Positions 39,049 to 46,831 of a stretch of 64,000 bases of DNA are shown piece after piece. Numbering within the stretch: the stretch's first letter is position 1; every line of letters starts with the position of its first letter. Source of the DNA: Clostridium niameyense (lineage in GTDB: Bacteria > Bacillota > Clostridia > Clostridiales > Clostridiaceae); contig NZ_LN849007.1 of the NCBI RefSeq assembly GCF_001243045.1, positions 124,001-188,000 on the forward strand. Direction: 5' to 3'. The translations under genes were made by a program, and so were the position numbers. The notes under the pieces were generated by a model. The model saw nothing but the letters and a program-made list of their open reading frames with translations. It was not told where the DNA came from and searched no databases.

Positions 39049-39528
39049 TTATTTTATTTTATAACTTATTACAGAAGTTTCTCCTGCTACTGTTTTTGTA
39101 TTTAATACAGGAGTTATTGATTTTAATTTTTCTACATTAGTGATTAATATAGGGGTAGATAAACAATATCCTTTAGATGTTATAAAGTCTCTGTCTATTT
39201 CAATAATTGGTGTTCCAGCTTTTACTTTTTTACCAGGTTCTATAAGTCTTTTAAAGCCCTTACCTTCTAATTCTACTGTATCAACACCTATATGTACTAA
39301 TATTTCAATACCATTGTCTAAAGTCAATGCATAAGCATGATTAGTATTAAATATAAATGTAAGTTCTCCGTCTGCAGGAGCTACAAAAGTATTACCGGTA
39401 GTGTCTATAGCAACACCATCTCCTGACATTTTTTGAGCAAATACCGGATCAGGCATTTGAGATAAATCAAATGTTACACCATCGGTAGGAGATAATAATT
39501 CTAAATTTTTCTTTAAAAAATTAAACAT
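39049..39528 (-). CDS. PTS EIIA, glucose type (Crr-like)
   Basis: 159 residues, the size of a free EIIA-Glc. Histidines 64 (NTNHAYAL) and 79 (ILVHIGVDTVEL) form the family active site, His79 being the phosphorylated one. GDGVAI and FVAPADGEL are also conserved. It takes phosphate from HPr and passes it to the EIIB domain of the permease at 37316. It is 52 bases downstream of the PPi-PFK gene on the same strand, so these two are probably one transcript. Confidence 0.94.
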   Translation of the reverse strand: MFNFLKKNLELLSPTDGVTFDLSQMPDPVFAQKMSGDGVAIDTTGNTFVAPADGELTFIFNTNHAYALTLDNGIEILVHIGVDTVELEGKGFKRLIEPGKKVKAGTPIIEIDRDFITSKGYCLSTPILITNVEKLKSITPVLNTKTVAGETSVISYKIK

Positions 39529-39580
39529 AATTTTATTTAAGCCTCTACAAAAGAAACTTAAAATTCACATCCTTTCCATA

Positions 39581-40804
39581 TTAAAATTTATTATAAATAT
39601 TAGAATAGTAAGGTATCCCATTTATATATTTTAAATCTATATTTCCTTTAGTCAAAGGTAAAATATAGTTAAAGGCATCTTCCGTTACATTGTTTCCCTC
39701 TGAATTAATCCATTTTTCAGGAAAATACTTAGTTTTATTTGCTATGTTAGACAAATCCTCATATCCAATGGAGCTTTTATAGTTGTCATTATTAATTCTA
39801 GAAATTGAGGACATAACTCCTGTACAGTTATTTTTAGATAGTTCAATACCATAGGCACCTACATTATAAGCTTCCTGCAGATCTGTTTTAGATACGCAAT
39901 GCATTGAGCATCTTTGAATAATTCCTAATTCTAAAATTTTAACTCTTGATGTAATTTTCGACTGTATGATTAAATCTTTTAATACCTTTGATGCTCCACC
40001 TAATTGTTTATGAGAAAATTTATCATGAGATAAACCTATTGTTTCTGATATAAAGTTTCCATAACTATCTTTGATACCTTCAGAAACAACAATAAAAACA
40101 TGTTTCTTTTTTTTATATAAATTTTCTACATCTTTTAAAAAGTTTTCTTTGCTAAATGCTATTTCAGGTAAATAAATAAAATCTACTACTGATTTATCAT
40201 TTAATTTAGCTAGAGTAGCAGAGGCAGCTAGCCATCCTGTATCTCTACCCATAGTTTCTAATATAAAAATACCATTATCTATATAAACAGAAGTATCTAA
40301 AAATGTTTCTAATGTTATAGTAGAAATGAGTTTTGCTGCAGAACCAAAACCTGGACAATGATCTGTACCTAAAAGATCATTATCAATGGTTTTAGGAATA
40401 CCTATAAACTTAATATTATCATGTGTTTTCTTTATATATTGAGAAAATTTTAGTATGGTATCCATAGAATCATTTCCACCTATGTAAAAAAAGGTATCAA
40501 TATTATATTTTTTCAATATTGATAATACTTTTTTATAATCACTATCATCTTGGTTAAAATCACATAATTTATATCTACAAGAGCCTAACCCAGAGGAGGG
40601 AGTAAGCTTTAAATTTAAAATTTTAGATTTAGAAATGCAGTCTGTATCTAATATATTTTCGTTTAAAATTCCTTCAATTCCATTAATGCTAAAGTAAACT
40701 TTATCAAAATATTTATCTTTCATATTTTTTTCATATATTCCAACTACAGATGAATTAATTACTGCTGTAGGACCTCCTGATTGAGCAATGATACAATTTC
40801 TCAT
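39581..40804 (-). CDS. Pyrophosphate-type 6-phosphofructokinase
   Basis: 407 residues. The N-terminus AQSGGPTAVINSSVVGIYE and the motifs YIGGNDSMDT and GIPKTIDNDLLGTDHCPGFG define the PPi-PFK branch: non-glycine after GGN in place of GGDGS, and lysine in PKTIDND, where ATP enzymes such as the one at 20707 have glycine. METMGRDTGW-like LETMGRDTGWLAASATLA follows. Such enzymes interconvert fructose 6-phosphate and the 1,6-bisphosphate reversibly, and several also act on sedoheptulose 7-phosphate. That side activity would fit the transketolase, transaldolase and epimerase genes nearby. Divergent from the epimerase gene across two putative operators. Confidence 0.9.
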   Translation of the reverse strand: MRNCIIAQSGGPTAVINSSVVGIYEKNMKDKYFDKVYFSINGIEGILNENILDTDCISKSKILNLKLTPSSGLGSCRYKLCDFNQDDSDYKKVLSILKKYNIDTFFYIGGNDSMDTILKFSQYIKKTHDNIKFIGIPKTIDNDLLGTDHCPGFGSAAKLISTITLETFLDTSVYIDNGIFILETMGRDTGWLAASATLAKLNDKSVVDFIYLPEIAFSKENFLKDVENLYKKKKHVFIVVSEGIKDSYGNFISETIGLSHDKFSHKQLGGASKVLKDLIIQSKITSRVKILELGIIQRCSMHCVSKTDLQEAYNVGAYGIELSKNNCTGVMSSISRINNDNYKSSIGYEDLSNIANKTKYFPEKWINSEGNNVTEDAFNYILPLTKGNIDLKYINGIPYYSNIYNKF

Positions 40805-40895
40805 TTAATCACTCCTTTATTTGTTGATAGTTGCTTTTAATTAAAATTATAAGTACAAAGCAACGGCAATTCAATAAATTAGAGAAGTACAATAA

Positions 40896-40915
40896 CTACC
40901 ATAAGAAAGTGGTAA
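40896..40915. promoter_or_regulatory. Putative operator, copy 2
   Basis: CTACCATA-AGAA-AGTGGTAA lies in the 292-base divergent region between the PPi-PFK gene (start 92 bases to the left) and the epimerase-like gene. It matches TTACCATA-N4-TATGGTAA at 13 of the 16 arm positions. Confidence 0.55.
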
Positions 40916-40953
40916 TTTATGAACTAACAATACTGTTATAAAATGTTCATTAA

Positions 40954-40973
40954 TTACCATAATATAAAGGTAA
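40954..40973. promoter_or_regulatory. Putative operator, copy 3
   Basis: TTACCATA-ATAT-AAAGGTAA, perfect left arm and two changes in the right arm. It is about 125 bases upstream of the epimerase-like gene. A lone half-site TTATGGTAG also occurs near 41060. Confidence 0.55.
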
Positions 40974-41096
40974 GTTTAAGATAGGGTTAAGCCATTGACT
41001 AGGGGGTTTTAGAGAGTGTAATATGAATTTATCGAGGTTAAATTCAGTTCATGAAATAATTATGGTAGTGTAAAAAGTTTTAAGGAGGAATAAAGT

Positions 41097-41813
41097 ATGA
41101 AACATATAAAAATAGCAGCAGGATTAGCACATGTTAATTATGGTAATATAGCAGCAGTAGTAAAGGAAGCAGTTGATGCCGGTGCAGATTATGTACATTC
41201 AGATGCTGCAGATATGTATGATTTAAGAAATATGCAACTTATGGGAGGGCATCAAATAATAGAAGGAATTAGACCTATAACAGATAAGCCTATAGAATGT
41301 CATATATATACGAGAGAATGTGATAGATTATTTATTGAAAAACTAGCTAAGGTTGGTTGTAATATGCTTATAATACCAGCAGAACAATTCTTAGGTGCCC
41401 CACTTGCTTATATTATAAATTATTGTAGGGAGTTTGGAATAAAAGTAGGTTTAACAATAGGATGTTACACACCTTTATGTTTTGTGGAAGAAGCAATATA
41501 TGATATTGATAGATTGCATCTTGTTGTTCATGGAGTAGATGAAACAGACGGACAAGAAAATTGGGGTTGGAGAAGAAGTGCTATCGATATGATAAAAAGA
41601 GCAAGGAAAATGATAGATGAAAAAAATCCAAAGTGTGAATTAGCAATTGATGGAGGAATACGTGCTAATAATTTAGAAAAATTAATAGAATGTAATCCAG
41701 ATGTAGTTGTTCTTTCATCAGCTATATTTAGAAACGAAAAGGGTATTGCTGGCGGAGTTAATGAATGCAGAGAAGCAATAGATAAAGCAGCTGAGAAGTT
41801 TAATTTAAAATAA
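41097..41813 (+). CDS. Ribulose-phosphate 3-epimerase-like enzyme
   Basis: 238 residues, a TIM barrel of the ribulose-phosphate-binding superfamily. Metal-ligand positions of Rpe appear retained: His34 and Asp36 in YVHSDAADM, His69 in IECHIYTRE, and the Asp of LAIDGGIRANN. Other signatures differ: the usual SILSADF near the N-terminus is GLAHVNYG, and the VNPGFGGQ loop is replaced by VHGVDETDGQENWGW. It may epimerise ribulose 5-phosphate or a related ketose phosphate such as allulose 6-phosphate. AAGGAGGAA precedes the ATG, and a strong terminator follows, so it is monocistronic. Confidence 0.8.
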   Translation: MKHIKIAAGLAHVNYGNIAAVVKEAVDAGADYVHSDAADMYDLRNMQLMGGHQIIEGIRPITDKPIECHIYTRECDRLFIEKLAKVGCNMLIIPAEQFLGAPLAYIINYCREFGIKVGLTIGCYTPLCFVEEAIYDIDRLHLVVHGVDETDGQENWGWRRSAIDMIKRARKMIDEKNPKCELAIDGGIRANNLEKLIECNPDVVVLSSAIFRNEKGIAGGVNECREAIDKAAEKFNLK

Positions 41814-41820
41814 TTGTTTT

Positions 41821-41856
41821 AAAAATCTCTCATTAATTAATGAGAGATTTTTATAT
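41821..41856 (+). terminator. Terminator after the epimerase-like gene
   Basis: AAAAATCTCTCATTAATTAA begins a perfect symmetric hairpin closed by TGAGAGATTTTT. It ends the monocistronic epimerase-like transcript. Confidence 0.9.
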
Positions 41857-41880
41857 TAAGGTTAGTTAAGGAGTATAAAT

Positions 41881-42471
41881 ATGAAAAATAATGAACTGAT
41901 TAAGGACTATATTTTAATTACTATATCAAGTATATTAATGGCTATTGCTGTAAATATGTTTTTTAAGGAGCATATGCTTGCACCTGGAGGAATAACTGGA
42001 TTAGCTATAATATCAAGTAAATTTTTTGGCTTTCCTGTAGAGTATATGACGTTAGGAATATCAGGACCATTATTAATAATGGGGATATTATTTTTAGGAA
42101 AAAGTTTTGGTATAAAAACTTTATATATAACCATAATGGGGCCTATTTTTTTAAAGTTAATACCTCAAGTTCATATCACAAATAATTTATTTATGGCAGC
42201 TCTTTTAGGAGGGGTATTAGTAGGACTAGCTATTGGTATAGCTATAGTAAGGGATTGCACAACAGGTGGAACAGATCTTGCGGCTATGCTTATAAATAAG
42301 ATTATAAAATTTATAAAGATGCCTATAATATTATTTATATTAGATGGTAGTATAGTTATAGGATCAGGAATTATCAGCAAAAATTATATGATATCAATTT
42401 ATTCATTAATTTCATTATTTATAATAATAAATACTATAAATCTTATAGTAAATAGATATAGAAAAAAATAG
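41881..42471 (+). CDS. YitT/DUF161-type membrane protein, short form
   Basis: 196 residues with five to six hydrophobic segments. Family motifs: NMFFKEHMLAPGGITGLAII near the N-terminus and CTTGGTDLAAMLINK in the middle. Typical YitT proteins add a C-terminal DUF2179 cytoplasmic domain of about 80 residues that is absent here; this protein stops after the membrane part (VNRYRKK). The function of the family is unknown. AAGGAGTATAAAT precedes the ATG. Confidence 0.85.
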   Translation: MKNNELIKDYILITISSILMAIAVNMFFKEHMLAPGGITGLAIISSKFFGFPVEYMTLGISGPLLIMGILFLGKSFGIKTLYITIMGPIFLKLIPQVHITNNLFMAALLGGVLVGLAIGIAIVRDCTTGGTDLAAMLINKIIKFIKMPIILFILDGSIVIGSGIISKNYMISIYSLISLFIIINTINLIVNRYRKK

Positions 42472-42495
42472 AAAATAAGTTGTTATTTACGAAAA

Positions 42496-42537
42496 AAGTA
42501 TTATGTATTATTAGTTTACTAATAATACATAATACTT
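42496..42537. terminator. Bidirectional terminator with a 19-pair perfect stem
   Basis: AAGTATTATGTATTATTAG (42496-42514) and CTAATAATACATAATACTT (42519-42537) are exact complements around TTTA. The convergent location between the YitT-like gene and the PRD regulator gene supports a bidirectional terminator. Confidence 0.85.
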
Positions 42538-42554
42538 CGTATAATATTTTAATT

Positions 42555-44108
42555 TTACAGTCCACATTTTAATGATAAACTATTTTTTTCTACATATAAA
42601 TTTTTTATTATTAAGTTTAATCTAAGAATATCTTGTTTTCGGAGAAGGGGGGGGACTATAATAACCTTTTTATCTAAATCTAATGGAACTGTAGATATAA
42701 TTAAATCAATATCTTTTAAATCCTCATCAGTGATAAAAGTAGAAGACTTCATATTTTTTAGTTCGATTAAATTAAACTCCTGTTTTAATTTAGTCGTAAG
42801 TAGATTGGAAGCACCAATACCACAATGACATATAACAAGCGTTCTAAGAGGCTGTTTTATTCTATCTATTGCGTTGGCTAAGTGAAGAGTAAGATAGCCT
42901 ATTTCATTTTCGTCAATGTCACAAGATAAAAACTTTGAGAATATATATGAAGAATTTTTAACAATATTATAGGTTTTGGGATATAAGCTTTTTATATCAT
43001 TCAACAATGGATTATTTAAATTTAATCCATATTTAATACGTGTTATAGTAGGCTGTAAATGTGAAATTAGAGAATTTTGCAGTTTATAATCATTTTTCAG
43101 ACAAATGTTTAAAGAGTTGCCCCAAAAATCTATTAATTCATTACATATGGGTAAAACTTCTACATTATTTGATTCTATTGAATTGTTAGTTTCCACATTA
43201 TTTTTTTTGGTAGAACCCTTTCTACAAGCAAAAATATGTACTAATAAATATCCTATTTCTTGGTCAGAGAATTTAATATTATAATAATCCTCTAATTTTC
43301 TACAAAGTTCTTCTGATATAATAAATTCTTTTAATGATTTTAGTTGTGATAAGAATGAATCTGATAATATTACATATTTATTAGAAGAAATTCTTTTTAT
43401 AGTTATTGAAATATGAATGAGTAAGGATAGTAAGGATTCATCGGATAGATTATATTGAATAAAGGAGTTTAGGGATAAAACTATCTTTTGTAACATTTTA
43501 AAATCTATGTCAATGAGTCTTTTTAAAGTTTTTAATGATTTTGTATCAATTTCAGAATCCTCACAGTCCATTAAATTTTTTAGCTGAGAGTAAGTTTTAT
43601 TTAAATGAATTAAAGAATAAATAGCTTTTCTATAATTTCTTTCCTTGCCTTGTATTTCAAGTCCGCGATTGGTTTTTCTTATGAGTTTAATTTTATATTT
43701 ATTAAGCCAATCTGATACAAATATTAGGTCTTTATGTATAGTTGCACGACTAACATAGAGAGCTTGTGAAAGCTCTCTAATTCTAATATTATATTCACAG
43801 GTGAATAATTGTTCTAAGATATAAATCCTTCTATCTTCAGGTGAGAAACACTCAACTACGTTTACTCTTTCTATTATATCATTTAAAACACTAAGCTTTA
43901 GTTTTTCATCACCTTGTATAGCAATCCCAACACCTGTTTTCTTATCGAGGGTTAGGTCAAATTCATTCATCCATTTTTCAATTATTGTAAGATCATTTCT
44001 TATAGTTTTATTACAAAAACTTAAGCTTTTAGAAATTGATTCTACAGTTATGTATTTATTTTCCCTTAAAAGAATTTCACATATTGACACTAACCTTTTA
44101 TTTATCAT
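42555..44108 (-). CDS. PRD-containing transcriptional regulator with EIIB-like domain
   Basis: 517 residues. Domains in order: two helix-turn-helix modules (ITVESISKSLSFCNKTIRND and IRELSQALYVSRATIHKD), PRD1 (about 185-290) with SLLIHISITIKR, PRD2 (about 310-420) with EIGYLTLHLANAIDR, and an EIIB(Gat)-like domain with the phosphoacceptor cysteine in VICHCGIGASNLLTTKL. The EIIA domain that ends many MtlR/LicR-type regulators is missing. Such proteins respond to PTS phosphorylation and usually activate sugar operons. It is the last gene of the tktN-tktC-tal transcript and is the natural candidate to bind the palindromes of this island. Confidence 0.9.
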   Translation of the reverse strand: MINKRLVSICEILLRENKYITVESISKSLSFCNKTIRNDLTIIEKWMNEFDLTLDKKTGVGIAIQGDEKLKLSVLNDIIERVNVVECFSPEDRRIYILEQLFTCEYNIRIRELSQALYVSRATIHKDLIFVSDWLNKYKIKLIRKTNRGLEIQGKERNYRKAIYSLIHLNKTYSQLKNLMDCEDSEIDTKSLKTLKRLIDIDFKMLQKIVLSLNSFIQYNLSDESLLSLLIHISITIKRISSNKYVILSDSFLSQLKSLKEFIISEELCRKLEDYYNIKFSDQEIGYLLVHIFACRKGSTKKNNVETNNSIESNNVEVLPICNELIDFWGNSLNICLKNDYKLQNSLISHLQPTITRIKYGLNLNNPLLNDIKSLYPKTYNIVKNSSYIFSKFLSCDIDENEIGYLTLHLANAIDRIKQPLRTLVICHCGIGASNLLTTKLKQEFNLIELKNMKSSTFITDEDLKDIDLIISTVPLDLDKKVIIVPPLLRKQDILRLNLIIKNLYVEKNSLSLKCGL

Positions 44109-44124
44109 AATTTCCTCCTAATTT

Positions 44125-44772
44125 TTATTTAATATTACATAAGTTTTGCCAGTCTTCTATAAACTTTTTCTCACCTTGTGCCGTCAACTCATGAAAAATA
44201 GCTTGTTTTAATGTGGAATGGTTTACAGCAGAATAGTGTGCACCAGCTAAAGCAGCTTCTTGCAAATGATATACATTTTTAATAGATGCAGCTACAACTT
44301 CAGTACTATAATTGTTTTCTTTAATTATAGTACATATATTGTTAAGAGTTTCTAATCCACTAACACCAATTGCATCATTTCTACCTATGAATGGGAATAT
44401 ATAATCAGCTCCGGCATTTATAGCTAGAGTTGCTTGGGTTATATTAAATATTAAAGTAACAGCTGTTTTAATTCCTTTTTTACTTAATATATTAACTAAC
44501 TTAAGGCCTAAAGAAGAAAAATTAATTTTTATTATAATATTAGGATTAATAGATAATATACCATCTACATTATTTAGCATTTCTTCTAAAGATGATCCCA
44601 TAGCTTCAGCAGATAAAAAATTAGGATTTAGTGAATTTACTTCTCTTAAAAAATCATAAAATTTAATTTGTTCTTTTAAATACATAGAAGGATTAGCTGT
44701 AACACCATAAATTCCTAAAGATAAGGCTTCCTTTATTTCATTTAAGTTAGCAGTATCTATTATATATTTCAT
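44125..44772 (-). CDS. Transaldolase, TalC/Fsa-like
   Basis: 215 residues, the short single-barrel type. MKYIIDTANLNEIKEALSLG, GVTANPSM, the Schiff-base lysine in IIIKINFS, TLIFNITQATLAINAGADY and ISPFIGR-like IFPFIGRNDAIG are all family features. It moves a dihydroxyacetone unit between sedoheptulose 7-phosphate and glyceraldehyde 3-phosphate, or acts as a fructose 6-phosphate aldolase; the two cannot be told apart here. A TTG at 44787 is in frame, but GGGGG lies just before ATG 44772. It lies between transketolase and the PRD regulator in one minus-strand operon. Confidence 0.9.
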   Translation of the reverse strand: MKYIIDTANLNEIKEALSLGIYGVTANPSMYLKEQIKFYDFLREVNSLNPNFLSAEAMGSSLEEMLNNVDGILSINPNIIIKINFSSLGLKLVNILSKKGIKTAVTLIFNITQATLAINAGADYIFPFIGRNDAIGVSGLETLNNICTIIKENNYSTEVVAASIKNVYHLQEAALAGAHYSAVNHSTLKQAIFHELTAQGEKKFIEDWQNLCNIK

Positions 44773-44787
44773 AATATTCGCCCCCAA

Positions 44788-45714
44788 TTATAAATTATAT
44801 TTAACTGTATTAACTATATGTTCAACAGATAAGCCGTATTTTTTTATAAGAGCATCTGGTTTACCACTTTCTCCAAATGTATCATTAATTCCTACCATAG
44901 CTAACTTAACAGGTTCATATTGACTAAGAACTTCACTTACAGCAGAACCTAATCCACCTATAACGTTATGTTCTTCACAAGTAACTATTAGTTTACTTTT
45001 TTTAGCTAAATTTATTATCAGTTCCTTATCTATAGGTTTAATGGTATGAATGTTTACTACATATGCATTTATTTCTTGTTTTCTAAGAACATGACTGGCT
45101 TTTAGAGCTTGTTGAACCATAAAGCCAGTAGCAATAATAGCAACATCATCTCCTTCTTCTAGTATGACACCTTTACCTAGTTCAAAGGAATAATTTTTTG
45201 AATTTATAGTTTCAACTGCAAGTCTTCCAAGTCTTACATAACAAGGACCGTCATATTTTGCAACGGCTTTAATGACAGCTTCAGTTTCTACACTATCACA
45301 AGGGGAGATAACAGTCATATTTGGAAGACTTCTCATAATAGCTAAATCTTCTATGGCTTGATGTGATGCACCATCTTCTCCTACAGTTATTCCAGCATGG
45401 GTGGCACATATTTTAACATTTAATCTTGGATAGCATATGGAGTTTCTTATTTGCTCAAAAGCTCTTCCGGCTGCAAATATTGCAAAAGTACTAGCAAATA
45501 CCGTATTTCCACAGGTAGATAGCCCTGCAGCTATAGACATCATATTTCCTTCTGCTATACCAATATTAATATGCTTGGCAGGATTAGCTTTCTTTGCTTC
45601 ACAAGTTTTAGTTGATTTAGAAAGATCGGCATCTAAAACTATTATATGATCATCTTCTTTTACCAATTGAGCTAGAGTATTTCCATAGGCTTCTCTTGTT
45701 GCTATTTTACTCAT
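44788..45714 (-). CDS. Transketolase, C-terminal subunit
   Basis: 308 residues covering the pyrimidine-binding and C-terminal domains of transketolase: GIAEGNMMSIAAGLSTCGNT with the catalytic glutamate, FASTFAIFAAGRAFEQIRNS, CATHAGITVGEDGASHQAIED, and a C-terminal VTCEEHNVIGGLGSAVSEVL. It needs the N-terminal partner encoded immediately upstream. Splitting of transketolase into two subunits is common in clostridia and archaea. Its ATG overlaps the partner's stop by one base (TAATG), so the two are translated in step. Confidence 0.94.
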   Translation of the reverse strand: MSKIATREAYGNTLAQLVKEDDHIIVLDADLSKSTKTCEAKKANPAKHINIGIAEGNMMSIAAGLSTCGNTVFASTFAIFAAGRAFEQIRNSICYPRLNVKICATHAGITVGEDGASHQAIEDLAIMRSLPNMTVISPCDSVETEAVIKAVAKYDGPCYVRLGRLAVETINSKNYSFELGKGVILEEGDDVAIIATGFMVQQALKASHVLRKQEINAYVVNIHTIKPIDKELIINLAKKSKLIVTCEEHNVIGGLGSAVSEVLSQYEPVKLAMVGINDTFGESGKPDALIKKYGLSVEHIVNTVKYNL

Positions 45715-46532
45715 TACTTAATACCTCCTAATTCTTTGAGAGCTAATTCACATTGTTCTTTGGATGGAGCATTACCATGCCATTCAGGTCGATTTTCCAT
45801 AAAAGATATACCTTTTCCTTTTATAGTTTTAGCAATTATAACAGTTGGCATTTCTTTGGTATTTTTAGCAATTTTATATGCATTTATAAGTTCTTCAAAG
45901 TTATGTCCATCTACTGTTATAACATTCCAACCAAAAGCTTCAAATTTTTTATCAATAGGAGTAGGATTCATAACATTAGTTATTTCCCCATCTATTTGTA
46001 AACCGTTAAAATCAATAATGGCAAGAAGATTATCTAATTTATAATGAGTAGCTGTCATAGCCGCTTCCCACACTTGTCCTTCTTCAAGTTCTCCGTCTCC
46101 TAAAAGAGTATATACTCTATATTTATCGTTATGTATTTTATAAGATAAAGCCATTCCAACTGCAGTGGAAATTCCTTGACCTAAGGAGCCAGTAGACATA
46201 TCAATGCTTGGTATATAATTCATATTAGGGTGTCCTTGAAGTTTAGAATTGATTTTTCTAAATGATCCCAATTCATTTTTATCTATAAACCCTTTTTCAG
46301 ATAGTACTGAGTATAGAAGCGGGGATGCATGTCCCTTTGACAGTACAAACTTATCTCTAGATTTATCATATATGTTTTCCTTATTAATATTCATTTCATT
46401 AAAGTATAGAGAAGTTAATATTTCTACAGCAGAAAGTGAACCACCTGGGTGACCTGAGGATGCCTCAGTAATAATTTTTATTATATTTTTTCTTATTTCT
46501 GTAGCTTTTTTATTTAAAAAATCTATATCCAA
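45714..46532 (-). CDS. Transketolase, N-terminal (thiamine-binding) subunit
   Basis: 272 residues. Thiamine diphosphate and metal motifs: SSGHPGGSLSAVEIL, FVLSKGHASPLLYSVL, DMSTGSLGQGISTAVGMALS and GDGELEEGQVWEAAMTATHY with IDFNGLQIDG. With the C-terminal subunit it transfers two-carbon units among pentose, heptose and hexose phosphates. It is the first gene of the operon tktN-tktC-tal-PRD regulator, with a putative operator about 110 bases upstream. GGAGG precedes the start (minus strand). Confidence 0.95.
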   Translation of the reverse strand: MDIDFLNKKATEIRKNIIKIITEASSGHPGGSLSAVEILTSLYFNEMNINKENIYDKSRDKFVLSKGHASPLLYSVLSEKGFIDKNELGSFRKINSKLQGHPNMNYIPSIDMSTGSLGQGISTAVGMALSYKIHNDKYRVYTLLGDGELEEGQVWEAAMTATHYKLDNLLAIIDFNGLQIDGEITNVMNPTPIDKKFEAFGWNVITVDGHNFEELINAYKIAKNTKEMPTVIIAKTIKGKGISFMENRPEWHGNAPSKEQCELALKELGGIK

Positions 46533-46641
46533 TAGAGAAACCTCCTTGTATTTTAAGTTTAAAAAAGTTTAAGCATAGTTATTTAAAATTTATTATACAC
46601 TAGAAATTAATTAAATTTACTAACTTAAAACTTTAATTAAA

Positions 46642-46661
46642 TTACCATATTGTTATGGTAT
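46642..46661. promoter_or_regulatory. Putative operator, copy 4
   Basis: TTACCATA-TTGT-TATGGTAT, one base from a perfect palindrome. It lies in the 299-base divergent region between the transketolase operon and the iron alcohol dehydrogenase gene, so it could serve both. The rest of this region is A+T-rich with no ORF. Confidence 0.65.
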
Positions 46662-46831
46662 AAAATGACTAATTATTTAAAAGTATTGTTTAATTTTTTC
46701 CATAAGCTTTAGTTAATTTTTGTTACTAATAATAGTATTGAACATAAAAATCTAAAAACCTATAATTTTAATTAATAAAATAAAGTTTAGGTATAGAATT
46801 ATAAATATTATTTAAATAGGAGGAATAATAT

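Noticed and set aside
43750-43790. Palindrome AGAGCTTGTGAAAGCTCT as a catabolite-repression site
   Set aside because: It lies inside the coding region of the PRD regulator's second helix-turn-helix and does not match the cre consensus well.
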